NCBI GenBank assembly: GCA_023653785.1
Contig: JAMKCH010078580.1
Coordinates: forward strand, 1 to 64,000
Reading direction: 5' to 3'
From: Ophioderma brevispina
Lineage: Eukaryota; Echinodermata; Ophiuroidea; Amphilepidida; Ophiodermatidae
Length of the DNA: 64,000 bases
Both the position numbers and the translations under genes were made by a program. Below are positions 35,742-46,949 of this stretch, one piece after another. Every line of letters begins with the position of its first letter. Position 1 is the first letter of the stretch. The notes beneath the pieces were generated by a model. The model searched no databases. It saw nothing but the letters and a program-made list of their open reading frames with translations, and had not been told where the DNA came from.

Positions 35742-37620
35742 TCAACCTTGGGCAATAGAAAAATCCAAACGATGGTGCCGGGTGCCATAAAAAAACACTA
35801 AAATATGGCAGTTGGTACAGACGGGCCCTTCAATATGCTTGAGGTACCACATTAGTGCCCTGACCGGGCACAAGGATTTCTTCGAACCGTCCCGCAGTCC
35901 CTGTCCGGGAAGAAACACTGGGCACGGTGTGAATTGAAAGACAGGTATGTATTTCGGAACCCCATCGCCCCGGAAGCGACTGCCACCAGAAGGCCGTCTG
36001 CCTAGTCCAGGAGACTGGCCCTGATCCGTGGTTCGAAAAAATTTTTTTTCCCTTAAGAACTGAGCACTAGCGGCAGATCCCAATCCGGAACGATTGTGAA
36101 CGAACCGGGGGACGAACCGTAAACAGGCCCTTCAGCAGATTCATGAGGATTGGGCTATTAGAGGACTACTGTGCTGTCTCTGAAGGCCCGATGGAGCGCC
36201 CAATCGCGGTACGGTAGCACTTGACTGTTTGGACGCACAAACCCTCAAGGGAATTTCGTTGGAAAAATCCACCGATCTGCCCTACGCCAGATCGATCTCT
36301 CGATGGCACACCATCTATAGACCCGACAGAGTAGAGAATCATACGAGCTCTGTGACTTCCTCCATTGCCTGAGCTCAGCGTGAGCGCGGCCAGCCTGTTC
36401 AGAAAGTCCCCCCTGAGTGTATTGTTGGCGGGAAATGCGCCAGACCGTCAAGTTGAGAGCGTGGATGGTATGCTCCGGGACAAACGCGTCGGCTGGAGAT
36501 CGCTACTAGCAGCCATTGTCCCCCACTAGCAGTTCTAGAAGCAGTGGGAACCACAGATTGAAGCCGGTCACATGGGACCATCACAAGAACCAGGCACTTG
36601 TCGGACCGAGAACATTCCCGAGGACTCTCGGTATCATCGCAAGGGAGGGGGAGGGGATACATAGACATTGATCCACCATCGCATCCTAACCCACGGCTCT
36701 GGGATCGTGACTCATGAGTAGTAAGCGGAAGCTGGTGATTCCCAGTGAGGCGAATAGGTTCCAGGGGGATGCTTTGGTAGCCTCTCAAAAATTGACCGGC
36801 ATGAGGTACCATTCCACTGACGACCCCTTACCTGCGATGGCGCCTGGCATGCGTGCCCTTCCGGGAGATGGCAATGACTACCTCCTTGCAGAGACTGAGG
36901 TCCGTGCCCCCCCTGTTGAGGTATAGGCCATACCGTCATGTGTTTTTTTTTTTTTCTTTTTTTTTTGTTGTTTTTTTTTTTTTTCTTTTTTTAGTCGATC
37001 GGACCAGGATCACCTTTCCCCTGGTGCAGGGCGATCCCAGTGCTTCAGTGCAGGAAATGCACAGATCGAGCCATTTGATTGATAGCGAGCTGCAGGGCGC
37101 GACCAACGGCCCGACACTTTGTGGGACCATAAGTGGGACTCACACCGACAACTGTCGTCAGCGTCCCGGAGGGTGTTAGTTTCCTGAAGGGGGATCCCAC
37201 CTCCAACTTGCGTGGATGTGTTCAACCAACTGAAGTTGGGACCAGCTTCATGGCACTGGAATCCTCCGGCGGGCTTGGGTGGTACCAGGGTCGGAAGTAA
37301 CCGAGCATTTGTAATCTGCCGTAGGGAACCATCCCAATAAGGCTGGCCAAAAGTCCCAGAAGCGAAGCCATAACCTGGCTGGGACCGACCTGCTCTCTCC
37401 AATATCTGCTCGGGCACCGACGACGCCGCGAACAGATGCTACTCTTTCTGCAGAAGGGGCGCTCAACCTTGCCAACGCAAATCCTTCCTCGCTCCCAGAA
37501 CTGGGGGCTCTGGGAGAGTTGAGAGGAGTGACTGTCGAGGTTGAATGAAACCGAGTGACTTTTATCAGATCTAGGACCTCCTCTATAAAGGCCTGTAGCC
37601 TCTGCGCGGAGGGTGCCACC
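35742..37620 (-). pseudogene. DIRS-like retroelement relic (gag-like, RNase H tail, tyrosine recombinase), internally deleted
   Basis: Reading leftward: a gag-like region (37620-37000), unassigned by motif but in the usual place; then an A-rich break, seen as a T run with single interruptions at 36941-36993, where RT and most of RNase H should be. The linker after RNase H follows (RSQSRGLGCDGG and PLPCDDTESPRECS near 36600-36700), then the recombinase N-terminal domain (SSGNGGSHRARMILYSV near 36350, frameshifted) and its catalytic-domain start (PCPVFLPGQG and SLCPVRALMWYLKHIEG near 35820-35900). CPVRAL-x-x-YL is characteristic of DIRS recombinases. The catalytic tyrosine end is not recognisable. 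It faces the related plus-strand copy at 31.8-33.5 kb. Confidence 0.7.
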
Positions 37621-37757
37621 GGTAGCCAGTCAGTCTAAATAGCCGAAGATGAACTCCTCTACCACCTTCACACCCTTGTGAAGGTCCTTGGAGTCGTTGA
37701 TAGCCGGAGGGCAGGAGGACCCCGTGTGAAAGCAGATATAGTCCGGTGGGATACATT

Positions 37758-37865
37758 AGTCCGGGCTCCATAGGACGATAACGGAATAAAGCGTGAAACT
37801 AATGTTGCGTAAAGAGTCACTGAATCGATTGCCCGATCGTGTTCATCATTGTTTCCCACTATGAG
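37758..37865 (+). repeat. Dispersed ~105-bp repeat, copy 3
   Basis: Same orientation as copy 1, with AGTCCGGGCTCCATAGGACG, AACGGAATAAAGCGTGAAAC and AATCGATTGCCCG. It lies immediately 5' of the minus-strand DIRS-like relic and antisense to it, as copy 2 is to the other relic. Confidence 0.75.
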
Positions 37866-37989
37866 GACGCCGGACAAGGTTACTTCTACTCGGAACTGTA
37901 AGCCACTCACCTCCTCCGTTTGTGTTTGGACGACCTTCTGTTATCAAGGCGATATTTCAGGGCAGTAAGATGACACACCTGTGGGCAGG

Positions 37990-38650
37990 GGCACTCTTCT
38001 TGATTGTATCATGCAACCGCACAAAGCACCCTTGATATCATCCCAGACTTACTGGCTGCCTATGGTTGTGACAACCCGTGGCACCATTATACGGCATTGG
38101 CAGGCTGATCCTTGAAGTTATTACGAGTAAACAGTGTGTTCATTAACCTGCCTTGGTGTTACTTCGATCGTCCCAAGGTGATGTCCTGACGCAGTCAACA
38201 TCCATCATTCGGCAGGCTATGGGCAATCTGCATATCATCGCTGTCGGAGGCAAGACAGAACGTAAAGACATCTAAAGTAGCTCGAAGTTCGCTTCTGCAC
38301 CTAAACTATTTCTCTGCCACCCCTAATGAGCCCTTCCAGGAAATGTTTAGCCGTGCACTCTTCAGGTCACTCTCTGGAGGATGCTCTGAAATCTGATCCA
38401 TCTGACTGGTACCAGCTCAGCATGGCTGGAAACGAGAATGCCCGTCTGCGTTGCCAGTCGCAGTGCCCGGCCCAACGATGTGCCCTTAGCTCATAATGAA
38501 TTAATGAAGTTGATTAAGTTCTCATGTGGAGGTAAGTGCTCATGTGGAGGTGGATGCACCATGTTGAAGCAAGGTTGCACGTGGTCTCTGCAAATCTGAC
38601 TGTTTCCTCTTCTGTCATGCCCATGGAGAAGCTTAATATCGAAATGCAAC
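37990..38650 (+). pseudogene. C-terminal piece of a nuclease-like family gene with cysteine-rich tail
   Basis: Plus-strand frames joined by frameshifts give DIIPDLLAAYGCDN near 38030, SEARQNVKTSKVARSS near 38245, FQEMFSRALF near 38340, DPSDWYQLS then HGWKRECPSALPVAVP near 38395-38465, and NDVPLAHNELMKLIKFSC with a CGGKCSCGGGC tail near 38476-38560. I recognise this as the C-terminal half of a repeated, uncharacterised marine-invertebrate family related in layout to the gene at 10.3-14.3 kb: a GC(D)T box, a helical part, then a short Cys-rich metal-binding-like tail. The N-terminal part is absent; the preceding sequence is the DIRS-like relic and the dispersed repeat. Confidence 0.65.
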
Positions 38651-39050
38651 TAAAACAAGTAAACAGCGTAATTAGAAAACGGCACAAGAATAGAAACGAT
38701 TATGGCCCATAATGTCAAGTTTGGTGTGCCATTGATCCTGGTTGGCGTATCAATTTGACAACTAGTAGTACCCGACTTATCTCTACAACAATGTTATTTA
38801 CTATGCTTATAGTGTTCGCGAGTGCTTAAAAATACATCCCTGCGAGTATGTGTAAGACATGCCCTTGCCTTCATTTATCATTGATTGGAGGTAATTATTT
38901 TACGAAAATCAGCGCCTTTAAAAACATTCATCGCCGGCCTCTTAAATACTTTTATTAGCCAATGTGACATTAAAATTAGTCTTTTATATTTCCAAGACAT
39001 ATTATGGCAAGGGAAATAACAGTCACTTAACATTGTAGGACTTGTATTTT
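38651..39050. other. No recognisable feature
   Basis: AT-rich spacer with no frame or repeat I can assign. Confidence 0.4.
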
Positions 39051-39079
39051 TGTTGCACTCTCAATGAAATTTCATTTTG

Positions 39080-39400
39080 TGATGTCCTACTTCAAATGGC
39101 GCCTCTTTGATTTCACTGATTTTCAGCATGCCTCTAAATATACAATTTGCATTTAGTTTCCTAACCCAAAACATCCACAATTAGCACAAAACATTAATTA
39201 CCTTGCATGTTTGGGTTGGCCTGTCTCCGACATTAGGTTTGGATCTGTGTGTCCTACTCAAATGGCTGCATCTTTGTGATTTCACTTGATTATTTCAAGC
39301 ATGACTCTAAATATACATTTGCATTTTAATTTTCCTACCCAAAACATCCAATTATCACAAAAACACTATTACCTTGCTTTTTGGGTTGGCCTGTCTGTGT
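39080..39400 (+). repeat. Tandem duplication, ~160-165 bp unit
   Basis: Two head-to-tail copies share GTCCTACTTCAAATGG (second copy GTCCTACTCAAATGG), CTCTAAATATACA, CCCAAAACATCCA, ATTACCTTGC and TTTGGGTTGGCCTGTCT. They lie just inside inverted arm B (right). Confidence 0.8.
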
Positions 39401-39409
39401 AAAATGCAA

Positions 39410-39590
39410 TTTTGAGTTTTAACCGCCCAATGGCGGCCATCTGGATTTCTCAAATTGCCCAAGGGTTGCATTTTACACCCACTTGGTTCCATTGTAGTAC
39501 CCTTTCAGAAGATATAATCAGCTAAAAAATACTTTATCAGAGATTTTGATCTCATGCCAAATCAGCTTCCCGCTGCCGGACTAAACCACT
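39410..39590 (+). repeat. Inverted arm B (right)
   Basis: Reverse-complement partner of 35300-35480; see that entry for the shared words. Confidence 0.7.
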
Positions 39591-39785
39591 GAGTGAATCT
39601 GGGTCAGAAGTGACCCAAGTCCGGGGAACGTGTTTTTAATTAAATTTCTGCCTAACTTAAAGCGGCACTGGCACATTTTCACAATAAAATTTCTTAATTG
39701 CTCTCAAATGATAGTCTAGGCCATTGGAAGAACATAGATATATTTTACACCATACAAATAATCATACCCCAAAACATATAGGGAC

Positions 39786-39958
39786 ATTATGATAAGGATA
39801 AGGACCTAGCCTATTGCATTCGCAGGATAATCGCACGCACCGTATGGGTCATGCAAGGCGCACAGAGCAGGAGGCTGAGTGCTGCTGCACTGACCCATAC
39901 TGTCAAGTGCCGATTATCCTGTCCGAATGCCCTGAGGCCTGTCATTATCCGTCATATA
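39786..39958. mobile_element. Hairpin MITE-like element
   Basis: Left-arm words GGATAAGGACCTAGCC, GCATTCGCAGGATAATCG and CGTATGGGTCATGCA are mirrored on the right by TGCACTGACCCATACTG, CGATTATCCTGTCCGAATGC and GGCCTGTCATTATCC. The arms are about 75 bp around a short GC-rich loop. No coding sequence. The resemblance of its frames to a cysteine-rich protein is accidental. Confidence 0.65.
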
Positions 39959-42206
39959 CTTTGAGAAACAATAGTACAAATCATTACATTAACTTAATAA
40001 TTAACGTAATTTATCTAAATGTTGAGGTAGTTGTTTAAAATAATTAAACCACTTCTATCCTCCCAACATGTCCAAAGTTATACTCTATAAATAGTGCCAA
40101 AAAGACCTTGAAGCAATTCATTTGTTGAGTAGTTTGTTTTGAATTATCTGGAAGTGGCGGAAAATCAGACTCTCTAAGATTCTTAGAGTGGCTAATCTTT
40201 CTTGCACCTCCCTGGCAGTTTTCAAACAAACCCATTAGTGATGAAACGCGTCATAAATAAAGAAAGAATAGACTTTTCGCCTGCCTTACGTTTTCAAAAC
40301 AAACCCATCATTGACGATTTGCATATAATGCATATGAATTTCTTCTACCATTCCCAATGCCCACGTGTTAATGTAAAGCCCACGCATACAATGTATTTAC
40401 AAAAATACTGGTTTCGCATTGAAAACGTTTTTTATTTGTGTCAATTTGGGGTTTCTTGAATTACCTTAATTCCATGGCCTACTATATAGTTAGCAAACCA
40501 GATATGTCATTTCTCTACCCCGTGCGTGATGTCCATCACATTGACGCAGCTTGTACAGCACGCGTCAAAGGTATGCTCATCTTTGTGCGCGAGTGTAAAA
40601 ACGCCGTCGCTTAAGACAGCGAGTGGGTTTACTGGTGGCGCCCATCAATCGCGCGCTGACTTCACGGCACAAGGGTAGGAAGTTCCGTATAGCGCTAAAC
40701 TTTCTGAGGCAAAGCGCAGTCGGCCAAGGCTTTTAAATTAGACAAATTATAACATAAGGAATTTTATATTTAAGATCAATACTTGTCATGTCAAACGTAT
40801 CGTCCTTTGAAAGTACAAAAAAGCTTTTTCTCGTTAATTAAGATATACGCGTTTCAGAAAGAAACAGTACAATCACATTATTTGGAATGGTCCTGCGCAT
40901 ATGAATTCAACTAATACTTTAAACTCAAACCAATATTTTTTTTCACATAAAAACAATAATTTACGTTAGACGGACAACCATAGATTGTAGATACTACGTT
41001 CGTAGAGGTATATATATCGATGCAGGTAGTTACTTGATCTTGAGCAGTAAGTGGATATCAAATGATTGACGGTATTTCTAGTACTAACCGGAGTTGTGAC
41101 TGTGGGTGACCCGCGGCGATTATCTGATGACCCGTGCATTATCTGATGACCCGTGCATTACTGCAATCCCAGTGCATTCGTGACAAATAATGCACGCGTG
41201 AAAACAATAGATAATCTAACACGAGAATATATATGGTGATAAAGACATCCAGGTAATTTGTAGGCCACTTTTAAAGTTTTCCCATAACTTTAATCAACAA
41301 ATGTTAATATTAACATGAATATTTTTGACTTCGCACTCACGGATATTACAACCACAAAGATTATAGACCGATCAACAGTGTGCATAGCGTGGGAAACTGC
41401 ATATGGCGTGCTTGTTCTTGTGTTTAACGCCAGTTCCGTGTCGTCTGCTGAACGTCGCCGGCGACGTTTACTTAATTTATAAATCGTTCTGTTTTCCATA
41501 AGGAAGTTGATTTGGTCTTATCATTTCGGGTGAAGGGCTTTTGTATATAAAAGCCTTACACCATGCAAATATCGATTTGAAAAATCTTGAGGGCGTCACT
41601 ATTTTCAAATGTGCGTTTCCTCCTTAAAAGTGCTCTTGCAAAGAGCAACAGATGTATTTTCTGTCCCTATGGGGGGGTGATCTTCATGGCTTTTTTCATT
41701 TTCAAAATTTCCGCAACTTTATTTAATTTCAGACCTATTCTAAGCTTTTGGGTCGATTTCACCCTGTTTTTTTCCTGATTTTTTCCAAAGTCGGATTTTT
41801 TCCACAAAATTGCAATCACACCCGCTATTGGTCATTTTGGCCCAAATCTAAGAAATCCTCCTTCTTTCCTACAAATAGCAGATGCCTTATTTGCCATTCA
41901 TGCACAACATCGCCTATTACCGGTGCCTATGGGGTATACACAGTTTTTTGATCAGTGGTCAGCAAGTGTTAGTTGGGCCATTTTGGCCAAATCTTATGAA
42001 AAATCTATTAAATATATTATCCTGCAATTAGTTACCCTTTTAATGAGCCTTATACATACATGTATGCTTCACCTTTGGTCATCGCCTATGACTGGTGCCT
42101 ATGGACTTGTGCACATTCATCGTCTATGGTCAGTCCATATAGGGTGTACACAGATTTGTTATCAGTGGTCAGCAAGTGGTAATTTCGCCCACACTGGTAG
42201 AGACAG
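39959..42206. other. No gene identified; CpG-richer patch and small repeats
   Basis: 40540-40700 and 41090-41210 are CpG-richer. Around 41125-41160 ATTATCTGATGACCCGTGC is present twice in tandem. At 41420-41475 the minus strand encodes a basic run (KRRRRRSADD) that could be a signal or a chance frame. 41890-42180 holds two diverged copies of a repeat with CGCCTAT(T/G)AC, GGTGCCTATGG, TACACAG and ATCAGTGGTCAGCAAGTG. Confidence 0.35.
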
Positions 42207-42618
42207 ATGTGGTTCCCAAAAGTACTTACTTTCACGGTGGCGGAACTGTTTTACCTCCCGATTAGGAAAGACCTTTTGATGAACCCGGACAAGACCCAAG
42301 TTCCTCTAGGGACAATTCAGACCCTTAACCTGAGTGTATGACGAATGTGGTTCCCAAAAGTACTTCCTTTCACGGTGGTGGAACCGTTTTATCTCCCGAT
42401 TAGGAAAGACCTTTTGATGAACCCGGACAAGACCCAAGTTCCTCTAGGGACAATTCAGACCCTTAACCTGAGTGTATGACGAATGTGGTTCCCAAAAGTA
42501 CTTACTTTCACGGTGGTGGAACCGTTTTATCTCCCGATTAGGAAAGACCTTTTGATGAACCCGGACAAGACCCAAGTTCCTCTAGGGACAATTCAGACCC
42601 TTAACCTGAGTGTATGAC
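42207..42618 (+). repeat. 138-bp tandem triplication within a retroelement gene
   Basis: Units start at 42207, 42345 and 42483 (period exactly 138 bp, 46 codons). Unit 3 differs from unit 2 at one position and from unit 1 at three, so the duplications are recent. Each unit is open for 44 codons (MWFPKVLTFTVAELFYLP at its start, GTIQTLNLSV at its end) and then has TGA, probably where DIRS-like pol proteins have Trp (TGG). The peptide matches the segment between RNase H and the recombinase in DIRS-like pol. Confidence 0.9.
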
Positions 42619-42974
42619 GACTTTATCAGATCCTACACGGCAGCATGTCTTTCTGAAGAGTATGCTGCCCTGGCAGGAAAGGCAAGGCATCCTCTAACAA
42701 GAAATACTTAAAATGGCCACATCATGAAGTACCACGCATGGTGCCAAGACAACAAAGTCAATCCTTATTACATAAGGCCTCTTTGGGAAACGTAGCAGAG
42801 TTACTCACATGGGTTTTCCAGCAAAAAGGGGCCAGCGCAAGCTCCATGAGAGCCTGTCGCACTGCCACAGCTTCTGTCCATCATGGCTTCTCGGGGGATC
42901 TACCATGTCTGATTCACCTGTACTGAATGACCTTTTGAAGAGAATTCTTCACAAGTTCCCCCCTCCCCCGGAAG
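42619..42974 (+). pseudogene. DIRS-like tyrosine recombinase, N-terminal part, interrupted by a LINE
   Basis: Directly after the triplication the plus strand reads, with frameshifts, YHAWCQDNKVNPYY, AELLTWVFQQKGASASSMRA, CRTATASVHHGF, then STMSDSPVLNDLLKRILHKF and a proline run. This is the core-binding domain and inter-domain region of a DIRS-like recombinase. It stops at about 42974 where the 3' A-tail of the minus-strand LINE begins (T run 42975-42984). The reading resumes beyond the LINE at about 48588. Confidence 0.7.
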
Positions 42975-44584
42975 TTTTTTTTTTCTCTTTAGACCCATAT
43001 GAAAGGTCATTTTATTTCCTGTGCTCAAGGAAAAAGGAATACATACATCACATTTACAATTTCCACAAAAATAGAAATACATAATTGTTTACAAGCATAA
43101 ACGTAGTACAAAGTCTGAAAATTTACTTCAAAGAAACTGTTCAATACCGTTCCATTTTACATTAAATTTATGAAAGGTGTTATTATTCCTTGCAATATTT
43201 TCCTCCACTTGAAAGTTCAATTTTAGATGGTATTTAAACTGAAGCAAACTTGGCTTAAGCTTCTTAAATCTACATGCGTAGATTATTTTTTTCCCCAGAA
43301 TAATACATAGGTTTAAAAGATTATCTGGCTCTGTAACTTTACCCAACATGATTGATTTATAATCCAGAGTAATACTAGAGTGCATGATTCCATTCCACCA
43401 GGTTATAAAACTCAGACCAAAACTGTTTGGCATGCTCACGATCATACATCAAATGTTGATCTGTCTCTGGGCTCTTATTACACAGGGAACATAGGCTACT
43501 ATCTTCAAAATTCATTTTAAGTAACCTACTGTTGTTAGTCATCAAACATTTCATATTAATTTTATATTGAAATATTCTAGTTTTAACATCATGACAACAC
43601 TGAAAAGGTAAACTATAGATCTTCTCCAATCTTCCTTCTTTATATCAAATTCATTGTTATATTTACTCCGAGATGAAGGTTGCTCAAAGAATCTGTGAAT
43701 TAAAATCTGATAACACATCCTTGTGGTCATATTATCGATATCAAGCTCACAATCATTCTCCAAAACTGTGAAGCCCTTTTCTTTACAATTCTGCCTGTTA
43801 AAACCCTGCTTTAACCTCTGCTTCCATGTGGTAGGTATTGCTGAAATAACACTCCTCCATTTTATAAAACAATGCCCAGGCACTCACTTTCTTTGCCAGC
43901 AATTAAAGGAATAACATTACCCTTGATATCATAAAGATCACTCACAAGCTTCATACCCCCTAGAAACAGCTGTTTATAAAAACATGGATTACCATTCACA
44001 CAGATTCTCTGATTATTCCATAAATATTGTGAAACAAAATCAACATTATCAGGCTTAATCAGGTCATAGTATGAAACAAACATGTTCTTATAAATAAAGG
44101 AAAATTTTTCCAACTCTTCACTTGTCTAATATGGACATTACAAAAAAAAAAGGATCCGACTCCCATAGGGCATTATAAAATCATCCAACAACTGCTTCCA
44201 TACAGCAGTATTATTATTCTTATACCTCTGAATCCATTTAATACGAAGAGCCTTAAACATGGAATTAATATTCACCATTTTCAGACCACCTTCTCAATAT
44301 TATTAATGTATTCCTTTTTATAAAACCTTTGCCACCATTCCATAAGAAATTATAAATATTTTTTTCAATCTGAGAAATCACATAATTAGGGACTGACATA
44401 ACCGACGCAAGATAAATGAATTGTGACAAAGCAAAGGTTTTAATCAAAAGAATCTTGCCTGACAAAGTCAATTTTCTGGTCTTCCAAATATTCAAAATTG
44501 TTTTAAGCTGCTGAATTTTTAAATCAAAATTCTTATGCTCAGCTTGCACATTATCATATGAAAAGAAAACACCCAAAGCTTTTA

Positions 44585-45415
44585 GGCTAATGAAAGTTGA
44601 TTCCCAGTTTCCCGTTTCATTTTTTTTCATGACTGAGTGGGGAATGTTTCATTATTCATTATTTTCAGATTTTCATTATTGATGCCAAGTTAACTGCATT
44701 ATGCTTTGTTTTGAGACACGAAACACATACATAAGTACCAGGCTTCATTTAAATAAACTTTGGTACACATAGAAGTGCTTTGATAAAGCACTTCTTTAGA
44801 AATGTTGTTTGCATACACACAGTTTTCTTGAACACAATTTCGAAAAAATTGACAGTAAATTTCCTATATCATTTATTTTGGAACGTGCTAAATATAGTGC
44901 GTTACCCAGTGCACGGTAGAAATTCCCATTTCAACCTAGTCTAGCCTTTACTACAGGCTGAAAGTGTAAACTTCGTCAATTGGTGTGGTTGATATGCAGC
45001 CTGTCGGAGAGACTAAACCTAGTCTCGAGTCAATGCGCCGTGTGGTATATATCCATTTAAATCATAGTTCATCAGCATTTTGCAAAGACTACCTAGTCAA
45101 TCGTCAATCTGTGGTTTAATAGAAAACACACACGGAAGTAGGTAAGGAGCCGGGAACCAACTTAAATTGGTTATTGATCTTAGAATGGATGTTCCGATTC
45201 TTCTACCCCCCTGTCATCGTAAACAGTGCTTAAAATGCATCATTTGTGAGTAAGATCATGTTAAAACAATCGTTTTTGTCTTAAACAGTTTTGGAAATAT
45301 GAAATAATGAATTATTTGGAAATAATGAATTATTTGGAAATAATGAATTATTGATCGGCATTTCTTTCTGACCGGAGTCGGGAAACAGGAAACTGGGAAT
45401 CAACTTTCATTAGCC
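44585..45415. mobile_element. Harbinger-like non-autonomous transposon, 831 bp
   Basis: Terminal inverted repeats of about 33 bp begin GGCTAATGAAAGTTGATTCC on both ends. The flanking trinucleotide TTA occurs on both sides (44582-44584 and 45416-45418), the size and sequence class used by PIF/Harbinger elements. With the element and one TTA removed, the interrupted LINE reads straight into KALGVFFSYD apart from a 2-bp AG repeat. The interior has no transposase and includes three tandem copies of an ~18-bp word (GGAAATAATGAATTATTT) at 45296-45350. Confidence 0.88.
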
Positions 45416-45999
45416 TTATGGGCTCTCTTTAGGCCAGTCAATACCAAAGGGTTTTTCATTACAAAATCTTTTAGAACCCAACCACATTGCTTGTGATTTA
45501 TTAACATTTAATTTTAACCCAGAAATTTTTGCAAAATCCTCCAAAATAATCAACAAATTTGTAAGGGATTGCTCGTTTGCCAATACACATGTAGTGTCGT
45601 CAGCATACTGGATTAGTTTTATCTCACATCGTTGACAAATAAAACAAAAAAAAAAATCCCATTTATCGCTGCATCATCTCTAATTTTACATGATAACAAC
45701 TACATCGCAAGGATAAACAAGTATGGACTCAAAGGGTCACCTTGTCTCACACCTCTACCCACTGAAAAATATTTAGAGCTTAAACCATTGTTCATGACAC
45801 AACTGCTGATGTTAGTATATAATGTTTTGACATTATTTATAAAATTCGGACCAAAATTCATGCGTTCAAGGGCTTTAAATAAAAAATTCCACTCAAGAGA
45901 GTCGAACGCTTTCTCGAAATCAACAAAAAGTAAAATCCCCGAAATATTATGAAATTTAGTAAAATCCATTACATCTGAAATTGCACGAACAGATTCCTA

Positions 46000-46949
46000 G
46001 CAGGGGACTGTAGTGTAAGAGTGTGCGCTTCCGGATAAAATTGTGAATTTTTGCACACAAGTACTTTAGGCATTGATAATCCATAAAATTGATGGAAGCA
46101 CTTGCCAACCCCCCTCAATGGCCCCCAGCTTGGTTTTTCAAGGTTATAAAACACAGGGTCAAAATTAAAAATGTTCTGAATGTGTTAAAAAGCACACCAT
46201 GGTGTTTGTCTGGTCACAAGGATTCCAAAAAGGTATAGTTTACACTATCTATGGCTTATAGTTCTGGAGTTATGGGGTAAAAACTGTAAAAATGATGAAA
46301 AAGTCAATTTTGGTGTGTACATGGGTCAAAAGTTCAAAGTTGCTTTGATTCAGTTAATATGTGGTGCAAATTGTTTCCCTAGCTTAAAGTATTGAAATAA
46401 GGAATAGTTTGCCTTATCTGTTATGCTTAGTTTTCACGTTTCCAACAAAATAGGTCACAGGTCAATAGAATCCAATAGCTGCGAATAGCTATTGACTTTA
46501 TTCGCCATTTTGGTTAATAACCAGACACGTAAGATAGTCAAAACTATTCCTTTATTTCATTCTATTAGCTAAACCAACAATTTGAACCACAGTTTACAAA
46601 AATTGGAGCAACTTTTTATTTTTGACCCCTGTACAAACCAAAATTGACTTTTTTTAACCATTTTTACCCCATAATTCCTAAACTATAAGTCACAGGTAGT
46701 ATAAACTATACCTTTTTGGAATCCTTGTAACCAGACAGACATCATGGTGTGCTTTTCAACACAATCGGAACATTTTAAAAATTTTACCCCTGTGTAACCT
46801 TGAAATCCGAGCTGGGGGCCATGAAAGGGCGTGGCAAGTGCTTCCATCAATTTTTTTGATTATCAATGTATAAAGTACTTGTATACCAAAATTCACAATT
46901 TTATCCGGATTTGCACACTCACATAAGATCTGTTCACTACAGTCCCCCA
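46000..46949. mobile_element. Foldback element, ~950 bp, almost fully palindromic
   Basis: Ends GGGGACTGTAGTG and CACTACAGTCCCC are inverted, and the match continues inward through GGATAAAATTGTGAATTTT, AAGTACTTTA, TTGATGGAAGCACTTGCCA, ACCATGGTGT, GGATTCCAAAAAGGTATAGT and CAATTTTGGT, to a centre near 46480. Both sides carry CTA (45997-45999 and 46950-46952). It separates the LINE words GRFIGD and VRAISDVMDF, which are adjacent in intact relatives. No coding sequence. The superfamily is uncertain: CTA or TA duplication fits Harbinger or mariner types. Confidence 0.85.

Noticed and set aside
39786..39958. Cysteine-rich peptide (ECCCTDPYCQ, ECPEACHYP) on the plus strand
   Set aside because: The frame crosses both arms of a hairpin element, which explains the repeated Cys codons without a gene.
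42345..42618. LTRs of a retrovirus-like element
   Set aside because: The 138-bp repeats are adjacent copies of a coding segment, not terminal repeats. There are no TG/CA ends, primer-binding site or polypurine tract.
45296..45350. Independent microsatellite
   Set aside because: The three ~18-bp copies lie wholly inside the 831-bp Harbinger-like element and are treated as part of it.
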